From WTFY01 sp965220895 (GTDB lineage Bacteria; Pseudomonadota; Gammaproteobacteria; UBA4575), in the NCBI GenBank assembly GCA_965220895.1, contig OZ244850.1:1612001-1676000 (forward strand): a stretch of 64,000 bases of DNA. The letters are read 5' to 3'. Numbering within the stretch: position 1 is the stretch's first letter; each line of letters starts with the position of its first letter. The translations under genes were made by a program, and so were the position numbers. Shown here in pieces: positions 9,629-18,583 of the stretch. The notes below the pieces were generated by a model. That model did no database searches. It was not told the DNA's origin and was given only the letters and a program-made list of their open reading frames with translations.

Positions 9629-11557
9629 ATGAGTGCACGGTACGACGCCTCGGGCATCGAGGTGTTGAGCGGCCTGGATCCGGTGCGAAAGCACCCCGGC
9701 ATGTACACGGACATCACCCGACCTAACCACCTAGCCCATGAGCTGATCGACAACAGCGTCGATGAGGCGATCTCGGGCCACGCCAAAAACGTCCACATCA
9801 CCCTGTACGAGGACGGCTCGCTGGAAGTCGCCGATGACGGGCGCGGCATGCCGGTGGACATGCATCCGAAGCTCAAGCTGCCCGGGGTCGAGGTGGTACT
9901 GTCGACCCTGCATGCCGGAGGCAAGTTTTCCGACAAGAACTACACCTTTTCGGGTGGCCTGCACGGGGTAGGCGTGTCCGTGGTCAATGCCCTGTCCAAG
10001 CACATGGAAGTCTGGGTGCGAAGGGAGGGCAAGGAATACAACATGGCGTTCAAGGGCGGCAAGAAAGTGTCGAACCTCGAGGTGATCGGCTCGGTAGGCA
10101 AGAAAAATACAGGCACCACCATCCGCTTCTGGCCGGATGCCCGGTATTTCGAGACCTGCAAGTTTTCCATTCCCAAGCTGCTGCACGTCATGCGTGCCAA
10201 GGCCGTGCTGTTCTCCGGTCTCAAGGTGTGTTTCGATGACCAGCTGAACGGCGACCAGCACGAGTGGTGCTACCAGGGCGGGGTCCGGGACTACCTGCTC
10301 GATTCCCTGCAGGGGCTCGAATGCACGCCGGAGGATGCGTTTTGTGCAGACTTCGAGGGCGGACAGCAGGCGGTAGAGTGGGCGCTGGCCTGGACGGAGG
10401 AGGCACGCGAGGGCCTACAGGAGAGCTATGCCAACCTGGTGCCGACCCCGCAGGGCGGCACGCATGTATCGGGGTTGCGCTCCGGGCTGACCGAGGCCCT
10501 GCGCGAATTCTGCGAGTTCAGAAAACTGCTGCCGCGCGGCATCCGCCTGGCCCCGGATGATGTCTGGGAAAAGCTCTGCTATGTCCTGTCGGTGCGGATC
10601 CGAGATCCCCAGTTTGCCGGCCAGACCAAGGAGCGGCTGGGTTCTCGCGAGACCGGCCCGTTCGTCTCCGGGGTGGCCAAGGACTCGTTCAGCCACTGGC
10701 TGAGCCAGAATGTCACGGCCGGCGAACAGATTGCACAGCTCGCCATCCGCCAGGCCGAGGCGCGCATCAAGCGCGGCAAAAAAATCGTGCGCAAGAAGGC
10801 GCTGGCGGGCCCGACCCTGCCCGGAAAGCTGGTCGATTGCAGTTCCGAGGACCTGGGGCGCACGGAGCTGTTCCTGGTGGAAGGCGATTCTGCGGGAGGT
10901 TCGGCCAAGCAGGCGAGGGACCGGGACTTCCAGGCCGTGATGCCCTTGCGCGGCAAGATCCTGAACACCTGGGAGGTGGCCGCGGAGCAGGTGCTGGCCT
11001 CGCAGGAGGTCCACGATATCTCGGTGGCGATCGGCGTGGAGCCAGGCAGCGAGGACCTGAGCCGGCTGCGTTACGGCAAGATCTGCGTGCTGGCCGATGC
11101 CGACCCGGACGGGCTGCATATCGCCACCTTGCTGAGCGCCCTGTTCCTGCAGCACTTCCGAAAGCTCGTGGAAGAAGGTCATGTCTATATCGCCATGCCC
11201 CCCCTGTACCGCATCGATGCGGGCAAGGAGGTGTTTTACGTGCTGGACCAGGAGGAGTGCCAGGGGGTGCTGGACCAGCTCAAGGCAGAAAAGAAGGCGG
11301 ACAAGGTCACGATTACGCGTTTCAAGGGTCTGGGGGAGATGAACCCGATGCAGCTTCGCGAGTCCACCATGGCGGTGGACAGCCGCCGCCTGGTGCAGCT
11401 GTCCCTGGTCAACCCAAACAAGACCTTCCAGTCGATGGACCGGCTGCTGGCCAAGAAACGGGCTGCGGACCGACGCCGCTGGCTGGAGCAAAAAGGTAAC
11501 CTCGTCAAGGACCAGGACCTTCGCGAAAGCCCCGAGCAGTTCCTCGCCAAGGCCTGA
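9629..11557 (+). CDS. parE: Topoisomerase IV subunit B
   Basis: ATPase subunit of topoisomerase IV, which decatenates daughter chromosomes. The GHKL ATPase domain has ELIDNSVDEA and the DDGRGMP Bergerat-fold motifs near residues 35-70. The TOPRIM motif EGDSAGGSAKQARDR and the downstream PLRGKILN are the metal-binding and QRDR region. The 642-aa length fits ParE rather than the longer proteobacterial GyrB. Only 6 bp separate it from parC. Confidence 0.96.
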   Translation: MSARYDASGIEVLSGLDPVRKHPGMYTDITRPNHLAHELIDNSVDEAISGHAKNVHITLYEDGSLEVADDGRGMPVDMHPKLKLPGVEVVLSTLHAGGKFSDKNYTFSGGLHGVGVSVVNALSKHMEVWVRREGKEYNMAFKGGKKVSNLEVIGSVGKKNTGTTIRFWPDARYFETCKFSIPKLLHVMRAKAVLFSGLKVCFDDQLNGDQHEWCYQGGVRDYLLDSLQGLECTPEDAFCADFEGGQQAVEWALAWTEEAREGLQESYANLVPTPQGGTHVSGLRSGLTEALREFCEFRKLLPRGIRLAPDDVWEKLCYVLSVRIRDPQFAGQTKERLGSRETGPFVSGVAKDSFSHWLSQNVTAGEQIAQLAIRQAEARIKRGKKIVRKKALAGPTLPGKLVDCSSEDLGRTELFLVEGDSAGGSAKQARDRDFQAVMPLRGKILNTWEVAAEQVLASQEVHDISVAIGVEPGSEDLSRLRYGKICVLADADPDGLHIATLLSALFLQHFRKLVEEGHVYIAMPPLYRIDAGKEVFYVLDQEECQGVLDQLKAEKKADKVTITRFKGLGEMNPMQLRESTMAVDSRRLVQLSLVNPNKTFQSMDRLLAKKRAADRRRWLEQKGNLVKDQDLRESPEQFLAKA

Positions 11558-11563
11558 GCGTCC

Positions 11564-13825
11564 ATGGGTACGAATCTGGAAATGGATTTTGAGGGCAACT
11601 CAACGAAGGTGCTCATCCAGGAGTTTGCCGAGCGGGCCTACCTGGAGTACTCGATGTACGCCATTCTGGACCGGGCCCTGCCGCATATCGGCGATGGCCT
11701 GAAGCCGGTTCAGCGGCGCATCGTGTACGCCATGTCCGAACTGGGCCTGTCTTCCGGCTCCAAGCCCAAGAAGTCCGCGCGCACGGTCGGGGATGTCATC
11801 GGCAAGTACCACCCGCACGGGGACAGCGCATGTTACGAGGCGATGGTGCTGATGGCGCAGGAATTCTCGTACCGCTACCCCCTCATCGACGGGCAGGGCA
11901 ACTGGGGTTCCACCGACGACCCGAAATCCTTTGCGGCCATGCGCTACACGGAGTCACGCCTGACCCGTTATGCCAAAGCCCTGCTGGCAGAACTGGAGCA
12001 GGGCACGGTCCGGTGGCAGCCTAATTTTGATGCCACGCTGTCCGAACCTGCCGTGTTGCCCGCGCGCCTGCCGAACGTACTGCTCAACGGCGGTGCCGGA
12101 ATTGCCGTGGGCATGTCGACCGACATCCCGCCGCACAATCTCAACGAGGTGGTGAATGCCAGTGTGCACCTGCTGGAGCATCCCAAGGCCACGGTGTCCG
12201 ACCTGTGTCGGCATATCCTCGGTCCGGATTACCCGACCGCCGCGGAAATCACATCCTCGCCAGACGAGATCCGCAACCTGTACGAGACCGGCATGGGATC
12301 GATCCGGATGCGCGCCTGCTACGAGGTCGAGGACCGCAACCTCGTGATCACTTCCTTGCCCTACCAGGTTTCCGGGTCCAAGGTGCTGGAGCAGATCGCC
12401 CAGCAGATCCAGGCCAAGAAACTGCCCCTGGTGCAGAATCTGCGCGATGAATCCGATTACGAGAATCCCGTGAGGATCGTGGTCACCCCGCGCAGCAACC
12501 GCACGGATACCGGGGCACTCATGTCGCACCTGTTCGCGACCACCGACCTGGAGCGGAACTACCGGGTGAACCTGAACGTCATCGGCAGCGACGGCCGCCC
12601 GAAGGTCAAAAACCTGCGCAACCTGCTCAAGGAATGGCTCGCGTTCCGGGTGCAGACCGTAAAGCGCCGCCTGCAGTGGCGCCTCGACAAGGTCGACCGG
12701 CGCCTGCACATCCTGGCCGGCCTGCTGATCGTGTACCTGAACCTGGACGAGGTGATCCGGATCATCCGTGAGGAAGAGGATCCCAAGTCCCGGCTGATCA
12801 AGCGGTTCCGCCTCAGTGAGGAGCAGGCCGAGGCCATCCTGAACGTGCGCCTGCGCCACCTGGCAAAACTCGAAGAGGCAAAGATCAAGACCGAGCAGCA
12901 GAGCCTTGCCGATGAACGCGAGGATCTTCGGTCCACGCTGAAATCCACCCGGCGCCTGAAGACGCTGGTCAAGAAGGAACTGCGCGAGGATGCCGAAGAG
13001 TTCGGGGATGACCGGCGCAGCCGGCTGATCGAGCGCGAGGCCTCCAGTGCACTGGACGAGTCGGAACTGGTGCCGGCCGAGCGGGTGACGGTCGTGCTGT
13101 CCGAAAAAGGCTGGACGCGCGCGGCCAAGGGCGTGGATGTCGACGTGCATGCCCTGAGCTACCGCACCGGCGATGCGTACCAGGCGCATGTCACGGGCAA
13201 GTCCAACCAGCTGGTGCTGTTTCTGGACACACAGGGGCGCTGCTATGCCCTGCAGGCCCACGGACTGCCCTCGGCACGCAGCCAGGGTGAGCCGCTGAGC
13301 GGGCACTTCAAGACCACGGACGGTGCCCGGTTCGCCGGTTTGATGATGGGGGAGGCCGAGGACCTCTTCTTGGTCGCGAGCAGCGCCGGGTACGGCTTTG
13401 TCTGCAAGTTCGCGGACATGATCACCCGCAGCCGCTCGGGCAAGGCGGTGCTGTCCGTGCCGAAAGGGGCCGTGGCCCTGCCACCCGTGAAAGTGCGGGA
13501 TGTGGAGCAGGATCTCGTGGTCGCGGTCGGCTCCCAGGGCCGCATGCTGGTCATCCCAGTGGCGGAGCTGCCGATGCTGGCCAAGGGAAAGGGCAACAAG
13601 ATCATCGATGTGCGCCATCACAAGAGCGGCGATGACGGAGAATCGATGTGTGCGGTGGCCACCGTACAGGAAGGCGAGTCCATCACGCTGTCCTCGGGGC
13701 AGCGGATCAAGAAAATGAACGCACGTGAACTTGCCGGCTATGCCGGTGCACGCGCCAAGCGCGGTATGCTGCTTTCCCGGGGCTATCGCAGCATCGATGC
13801 GATTGAGGTACATTTCAGGGATTGA
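11564..13825 (+). CDS. parC: Topoisomerase IV subunit A
   Basis: DNA-cleaving subunit of topoisomerase IV. The catalytic tyrosine is Y128 in RYTESRL. The quinolone-determining stretch HPHGDSACYEA keeps Ser88 and Glu92, equivalent to E. coli Ser80 and Glu84, so no classical resistance substitution is seen. The 753-aa length with a degenerate C-terminal beta-pinwheel fits ParC rather than GyrA. It pairs with parE immediately upstream. Confidence 0.96.
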   Translation: MGTNLEMDFEGNSTKVLIQEFAERAYLEYSMYAILDRALPHIGDGLKPVQRRIVYAMSELGLSSGSKPKKSARTVGDVIGKYHPHGDSACYEAMVLMAQEFSYRYPLIDGQGNWGSTDDPKSFAAMRYTESRLTRYAKALLAELEQGTVRWQPNFDATLSEPAVLPARLPNVLLNGGAGIAVGMSTDIPPHNLNEVVNASVHLLEHPKATVSDLCRHILGPDYPTAAEITSSPDEIRNLYETGMGSIRMRACYEVEDRNLVITSLPYQVSGSKVLEQIAQQIQAKKLPLVQNLRDESDYENPVRIVVTPRSNRTDTGALMSHLFATTDLERNYRVNLNVIGSDGRPKVKNLRNLLKEWLAFRVQTVKRRLQWRLDKVDRRLHILAGLLIVYLNLDEVIRIIREEEDPKSRLIKRFRLSEEQAEAILNVRLRHLAKLEEAKIKTEQQSLADEREDLRSTLKSTRRLKTLVKKELREDAEEFGDDRRSRLIEREASSALDESELVPAERVTVVLSEKGWTRAAKGVDVDVHALSYRTGDAYQAHVTGKSNQLVLFLDTQGRCYALQAHGLPSARSQGEPLSGHFKTTDGARFAGLMMGEAEDLFLVASSAGYGFVCKFADMITRSRSGKAVLSVPKGAVALPPVKVRDVEQDLVVAVGSQGRMLVIPVAELPMLAKGKGNKIIDVRHHKSGDDGESMCAVATVQEGESITLSSGQRIKKMNARELAGYAGARAKRGMLLSRGYRSIDAIEVHFRD

Positions 13826-13891
13826 ACACAGGCAGGCCGAGGGATCCACTTGCGATTTCTTGGCGGTTGAATGCATGAGGACATTCTGAAG

Positions 13892-14779
13892 ATGGGTATG
13901 CGCCTTTTACTGTTTTTGCTCACCAATTTCTCGGTGGTTCTGGTACTGAGCATCAGTGCCCGCGTGCTCGGGCTGGATCACTGGCTCGCCCAGCAGGGCA
14001 TGGCCGGACAGCTGAATGGCCTGCTGCTGATGTCACTGGCCTTCGGGTTTGGCGGCGCCTTCATATCCCTGGCCATCTCCAAGTGGATGGCCAAGCGCAG
14101 CATGGGGGTACGGGTCATCGAAGAACCGTCCAATGCCTCGGAGAAATGGCTGCTCGAGACGGTGCGCAGACAGGCCGGGCAAGCGGGTATCGGCATGCCC
14201 GAAGTGGGGATTTTCGACACCCCCCAGCTGAATGCTTTCGCGACCGGCATGAACCGCAACCAGGCGCTGGTGGCCGTGAGCACGGGATTGCTGGGGACCA
14301 TGAGCCGCAACGAGGTCGAAGCCGTGCTCGGTCACGAGGTGAGCCACGTGGCCAACGGTGACATGATCACCATGGGCCTGTTGCAGGGGGTACTGAATAC
14401 CTTCGTGATCTTCATATCGCGCATCGTCGGCATGATCGTGGACAAGGCCGTGTTCAAGGTGCAGCGCGGCATCGGTCCCGGGTATTTCATCGCCAGCATC
14501 ATCGCCGAGATCATCCTCGGGATCCTGGCCGCCATCATCGCAAGCTGGTTTTCAAGGCGACGGGAATTTCGCGCCGATGCCGGTGGGGCACGCCTCGCCG
14601 GGCGCGAAAAGATGATCGCGGCCCTGCAGCGCCTGCAGGCCCAGTACGAACCCGATGAACTGCCGGGTCAGCTGGCCGCCTTCGGGATTTCCGGCGGGGT
14701 CAAGAGCGGTTTGCAAAAGCTGCTGATGTCCCATCCTCCGCTTGACGAGCGGATCGCCGCCCTGCATCAGGCGGGATAG
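13892..14779 (+). CDS. htpX: Membrane zinc protease HtpX
   Basis: Inner-membrane M48 metalloprotease for quality control of membrane proteins, often under heat or envelope stress. It has two N-terminal hydrophobic helices, the HEVSH zinc motif at residues 148-152, two more helices, and a third-ligand region with RREFRADAGGA. The 295-aa length is typical. The start is uncertain: in-frame ATGs are at 13871, 13892 and 13898. I prefer 13892 because a GAGG site lies upstream and the hydrophobic N-terminus begins there. The 3' end overlaps epmB on the other strand by 13 bp. Confidence 0.93.
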   Translation: MGMRLLLFLLTNFSVVLVLSISARVLGLDHWLAQQGMAGQLNGLLLMSLAFGFGGAFISLAISKWMAKRSMGVRVIEEPSNASEKWLLETVRRQAGQAGIGMPEVGIFDTPQLNAFATGMNRNQALVAVSTGLLGTMSRNEVEAVLGHEVSHVANGDMITMGLLQGVLNTFVIFISRIVGMIVDKAVFKVQRGIGPGYFIASIIAEIILGILAAIIASWFSRRREFRADAGGARLAGREKMIAALQRLQAQYEPDELPGQLAAFGISGGVKSGLQKLLMSHPPLDERIAALHQAG

Positions 14780-15819
14780 GACAAGGCGTCTGCCTGGAAC
14801 GCGACCTGCGTTTTCCCCGGTTCGCCGGCCTGCTCCCTGACCAGCCGCGGGACTAGGTAGCCCGGCAGGCGGGCCGCCACCTCTTTCATGATCGCGCAGG
14901 CGGCGGGTTCATCGACGTCGAAATGCATGGCACCTTGCACCTTGTCCAGCAGGTGCAGGTAATAGGGCAGCACGCCCGCATCGAACAGGCGCTCGCTTAA
15001 TTCAACCAGGATGTCCACATCGTCGTTGACATCCCGCAGCAGCACGCCCTGGTTCAGCACATGGCACCGTGCGCCCGACAACACCCGCAGTTTCTCCCGG
15101 AGCCCGTGGTCGAGTTCCCGCGGATGGTTGACATGCACCACGACCACGATGTCCAGCCCGCAGCGCTCGATCCAGTCCAGCAGCTCGGCGTTGATCCGTT
15201 CTGGAATCACCACGGGCAGGCGCGTGTGCACACGCAGTCGCCTGACGTGCGGGATCGCCTGCAACTGGTCGACCAGCTGTGCGATCTCCCGGTCGGCGAG
15301 CACCAGCGGGTCGCCGCCGCTCAGGATGATCTCCTTGATGCTGGGGTCCCCGGCAATCTCGTTAAGGGCCGAGTGCCAGGCATCACCTCGCGGGTTTTGC
15401 AAGGCATAGGGGAAGTGGCGCCGGAAGCAGAAACGGCAGTGGATCGCGCAACGGCTGGTTGCCAGCAATAGTGCACGGCCGTGGTATTTTTTCAGCAATC
15501 CCGGGCTTTTCACGCTGGACAGGTCACCGACCGGGTCCATGCCGAAACCGGCGGACTCCTGTTCCTCCAGGGCATGCGGCAGAACCTGCAACAGCAGCGG
15601 GTCGCGCGGGTCCGATTTCTGCATGCGCTCGACATAGCTCCAGGGGACGCGAAGCGGGAACTGCCGGCAGGCCGCCTGGCTCACCGAAAGCTGATCGGCC
15701 TGCAGGTCCAGTGCCTTGCAAAGCGTGCCGATGTTCGTGATGGAGTCCCTGTACTGTTGCTGCCAGATGGTTTCTGAAGCAGCAGGGACACGTGCTAGAC
15801 TTGGGCGCTTTGACTGCAT
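14767..15819 (-). CDS. epmB: EF-P (R)-beta-lysine pathway lysine 2,3-aminomutase EpmB
   Basis: Radical-SAM, PLP-dependent aminomutase that converts (S)-alpha-lysine to (R)-beta-lysine for modification of elongation factor P. The radical-SAM cysteines are C124, C128 and C131 (CxxxCxxC), followed by the LSGGDPL motif that contacts SAM. I use the ATG at 15819 (350 aa); the frame stays open upstream across efp, but that is antisense read-through. The start is only 21 bp from the divergent efp start, so the promoters of the two must overlap. Confidence 0.94.
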   Translation of the reverse strand: MQSKRPSLARVPAASETIWQQQYRDSITNIGTLCKALDLQADQLSVSQAACRQFPLRVPWSYVERMQKSDPRDPLLLQVLPHALEEQESAGFGMDPVGDLSSVKSPGLLKKYHGRALLLATSRCAIHCRFCFRRHFPYALQNPRGDAWHSALNEIAGDPSIKEIILSGGDPLVLADREIAQLVDQLQAIPHVRRLRVHTRLPVVIPERINAELLDWIERCGLDIVVVVHVNHPRELDHGLREKLRVLSGARCHVLNQGVLLRDVNDDVDILVELSERLFDAGVLPYYLHLLDKVQGAMHFDVDEPAACAIMKEVAARLPGYLVPRLVREQAGEPGKTQVAFQADALSYPA

Positions 15820-15840
15820 GAGTTGAAAGGCGAAGAAGCT

Positions 15841-16410
15841 ATGGCTTCCTATCATACCAATGAATTCCGTGCCGGCCTGAAGCTGAGGCTCGACGGGGAT
15901 CCCTATGCCATCATCGAGAACGAGTTCGTCAAGCCTGGCAAAGGGCAGGCGTTCAACCGCGTCAAGCTGCGCAACCTGAAAACCGGGCGGGTCATCGACC
16001 GTACCTTCAAGTCCGGGGAGTCCGTCGAGGGTGCCGATGTGGTGGATACCGACATGCAGTACCTGTACAACGACGGCGGACACTGGCATTTCATGGATCC
16101 CGTGTCCTACGAGCAGTATGCAGCGCCCCGGGCCGTGGTGGGGGAGGCGGCCCTCTGGCTCAAGGGCCAGGAGACCTGCTGTTTGACCCTGCTGGACGGG
16201 GAACCCCTGGCCGTGACACCTCCAAATTTTGTCGAGCTGAAGATCACCGAGACCGACCCGGGCGTGCGCGGCGATACGGCCACGGGCGGGGTCAAGCCGG
16301 CCACCCTGGAAACCGGCGCGGTGGTCAAGATACCCCTGTTCATCGAGGAAGGGGAAGTGCTGCGCATCGACACGCGTACCGCCGAGTACGTCTCACGCGT
16401 GAAAGAATGA
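15841..16410 (+). CDS. efp: Elongation factor P
   Basis: Ribosome-binding factor that relieves stalling at consecutive prolines. The 189-aa protein has the KOW-like N-domain and two OB domains. The modified lysine is K34, in the loop KPGKGQAF, which is the substrate site for EpmA/EpmB beta-lysylation. The C-terminal signature, which follows PPNFVELKI, matches EF-P. I start at the ATG at 15841 (MASYHTNEF), preceded by a purine-rich GAAGAAG. Its stop overlaps the epmA start (ATGA). Confidence 0.97.
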   Translation: MASYHTNEFRAGLKLRLDGDPYAIIENEFVKPGKGQAFNRVKLRNLKTGRVIDRTFKSGESVEGADVVDTDMQYLYNDGGHWHFMDPVSYEQYAAPRAVVGEAALWLKGQETCCLTLLDGEPLAVTPPNFVELKITETDPGVRGDTATGGVKPATLETGAVVKIPLFIEEGEVLRIDTRTAEYVSRVKE

Positions 16411-17387
16411 TGCGGAACACGGCAATTGCAGCCGATGCCGCCCCCGCGGCAAGCCGCACATCCGGATTCGTACAGATTCAGCGGGCACGGGCGCGCCTGT
16501 ACGCCCGGGTGCGTGAATTCTTCAAGTCCCGGGATGTACTGGAAGTGGAAACCCCGGCCATCCATCACACCACCGTGACCGACCCGCACATCGACAGCGT
16601 CAAGGTGGTCTGCAACGGGCAACCGCAGTTCCTGCACACCTCGCCCGAGTACGCGATGAAAGGCTTGCTGGCCAGCCTGGGCTGCGACATCTACCAGCTG
16701 TGCAAGGTGTTCCGCGACGGAGAATCCGGGCGCTTCCACCATGCGGAATTCACGATGCTGGAGTGGTATCGCATACACTGGAGCTACCGGGACCTGATGC
16801 AGGAAGTGGATGCCCTGGTCCGGCAGCTGTTGGGCGACAGCCTGCCCCTGCAGGCCTCCCGGTTTGTCAGTTACCAGGAGGTGTTCCGCCAGTACTGCGG
16901 CCTGGATCCCTGGTCAGCCGGGCGCGAAGACTACCGGGGTGCCTGCCGGCAGGCCGGCCTGTCGCTCCCCGCGCAGTGGTCGGTCGATGCCTATCAGGCC
17001 CTGCTGCTGGATCACGTGATCGCCACCCGCCTGCCCAGGGACTGCCTGATCTTCGTCTATGATTTCCCGCCAGCGCAGGCCAGCCTGGCAAGGATCAACG
17101 ATCGGCAAAGGGCCGAGCGCTTCGAACTCTATGCCGGCGGGCTGGAGCTGGCCAACGGCTACCAGGAGCTGGTCGATGCGAACGAGCAATACCTGCGATT
17201 CGAAGCCGACAACTGCAAGCGCAGGGCGCTGGGCAAGGCGGAGCTGGAGGCGGACGCGGCGTTGATTGCGGCTCTCGAGCGGGGATTGCCGGCCTGTGCC
17301 GGGGTGGCCGTGGGCATGGATCGCCTGCTGATGCTGGCCACGCGGGTGGACGATATCAGGAAACTTCGAAGTTCTGGGGAGGAGTGA
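16407..17387 (+). CDS. epmA: EF-P lysine ligase EpmA (PoxA/GenX)
   Basis: Class II lysyl-tRNA synthetase paralogue lacking the anticodon-binding domain; it attaches beta-lysine to EF-P K34. Class II motif 2 is seen as FRDGESGRFHHAEFTMLEW and motif 3 as GMDRLLML near the C-terminus. At 326 aa it is the short ligase, not full LysRS. It is coupled to efp by a 4-bp overlap and its 3' end overlaps psd by 32 bp on the opposite strand. Confidence 0.95.
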   Translation: MMRNTAIAADAAPAASRTSGFVQIQRARARLYARVREFFKSRDVLEVETPAIHHTTVTDPHIDSVKVVCNGQPQFLHTSPEYAMKGLLASLGCDIYQLCKVFRDGESGRFHHAEFTMLEWYRIHWSYRDLMQEVDALVRQLLGDSLPLQASRFVSYQEVFRQYCGLDPWSAGREDYRGACRQAGLSLPAQWSVDAYQALLLDHVIATRLPRDCLIFVYDFPPAQASLARINDRQRAERFELYAGGLELANGYQELVDANEQYLRFEADNCKRRALGKAELEADAALIAALERGLPACAGVAVGMDRLLMLATRVDDIRKLRSSGEE

Positions 17388-18237
17388 TAACGGCGCTGCC
17401 GAGGCGTTGCCCCATCTCCACGGGCTGTTGTTCGCGAAGGCCGGGGTCCCATTCCACCGTGGGTGATTCAAAGGCGATGATCGCCGTGGAGCCCATGTGG
17501 AAGATGCCCAGCTCATCGCCCTTGCTCAGTTCCAGGCCCGGGTACTTTTTGCGCTGAAGGGTGCGGTTTTTCGCGGGTGTGACCATGCCTTCCCAGGCCA
17601 GCTCGATCGCGGCAACGTTCACCGCACCCACCATGACGACCGCCATCCATCCAAGCCCGGTTTCAAAGATCGAAACCACGCGCTCGTTGCGGGTATACAG
17701 GTTTTCCACGACCTCGGCGGCATAGGGGGCCACGCTGAACAGCCTCCCGGGGACATACACCATCTCCTTCAGGACCCCGTCCAGGGGCATGTGCACGCGG
17801 TGATAGTTTCGCGGCGACAGGTAGATCGTTGCGAACTTTCCACGCTCGCACAAGCGGCCGTATTCGCAGGTGCCTCCCAGCAGTTGCCGCATGGAAAACC
17901 AGCGCCCCTTGGCCTGGATCGCGCGGTGGCTGGCATAGTCCGAGATCTGGCTGATGCGCCCGTCCGCGGGACTGACGATGACATCGGCCCCGGGTGCGAT
18001 GGGCCGCGCACCGGGGACCAGCGGGCGTGTGAAGAAGTCATCGAAACTTGCATAGTCTTCAGGGTCGGCGTAGCGGGCTTCCTGCATGTCGACATCGAAT
18101 GCGCGTATGAACAGGCGGATGGCGGGATTTTTCAAGGGCGTTCGCAGGCGCGTGATCCAGAAGGTGATCCGCGTCACGAAGTGGTGGGGAAACAGGCGAA
18201 ACAGCCAGCCCTTGCAATGCTTCCACACGGTATTCAT
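17356..18237 (-). CDS. psd: Phosphatidylserine decarboxylase
   Basis: Makes phosphatidylethanolamine from phosphatidylserine at the inner membrane. The proenzyme cleaves itself at Gly-Ser to create the pyruvoyl cofactor: G249-S250-T251 is present, preceded by Met where most have Leu or Val. The other catalytic regions, SPADGR (about 89-94) and YHRVHMP (145-151), are intact. The 293-aa length is normal. It is convergent with epmA and overlaps it. Confidence 0.94.
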   Translation of the reverse strand: MNTVWKHCKGWLFRLFPHHFVTRITFWITRLRTPLKNPAIRLFIRAFDVDMQEARYADPEDYASFDDFFTRPLVPGARPIAPGADVIVSPADGRISQISDYASHRAIQAKGRWFSMRQLLGGTCEYGRLCERGKFATIYLSPRNYHRVHMPLDGVLKEMVYVPGRLFSVAPYAAEVVENLYTRNERVVSIFETGLGWMAVVMVGAVNVAAIELAWEGMVTPAKNRTLQRKKYPGLELSKGDELGIFHMGSTAIIAFESPTVEWDPGLREQQPVEMGQRLGSAVITPPQNFEVS

Positions 18238-18286
18238 CAGCGTCCCTGTTGAGTGGAATTAATCTTCAGCGTCCTGGAAGGGTCCG

Positions 18287-18499
18287 TCATGACCCGAATC
18301 CAGGTTCCGGGCGCGGCATCACGGACTCCCCCGGGGGCTTCGGGCCAATGCGTTCCGGTGATTCCAGATCGGGATTCGCGCTCGGATACATCCCGTTGAA
18401 CAATGCCATGCAAACCGTGAAACCTGCGATCGCCAGCAGCATGTAAATATCTCGCCAGATCATTTTTCGGGTTCCGGAGTACTTTGAAGCAGGGCTCAT
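18287..18499 (-). CDS. Small single-pass membrane protein, unknown
   Basis: A 70-aa ORF with one clear hydrophobic helix at about residues 17-34, preceded by basic residues and followed by a Pro-rich, acidic tail. I use the ATG at 18499; an upstream in-frame start at 18535 is possible. I do not recognise a family. The position between psd and the divergent aroC, and the good membrane topology, suggest it is real, but it could be a chance ORF. Confidence 0.4.
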   Translation of the reverse strand: MSPASKYSGTRKMIWRDIYMLLAIAGFTVCMALFNGMYPSANPDLESPERIGPKPPGESVMPRPEPGFGS

Positions 18500-18583
18500 G
18501 ACCGCAGCATTGTATAACCTTTTCATCCCGGACATGCAGGCTGGCCCGGACAGTTCTTTTACCGGAAATGGTATGATTGGCGG

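Noticed and set aside
11954..13876. 640-codon minus-strand ORF opposite parC
   Set aside because: Antisense shadow of the parC reading frame in GC-rich DNA; composition is His/Gln/Leu-rich nonsense and no motif is seen.
15820..16089. N-terminal extension of epmB into efp
   Set aside because: Lies antisense to efp; the EpmB N-terminus matches the ATG at 15819.
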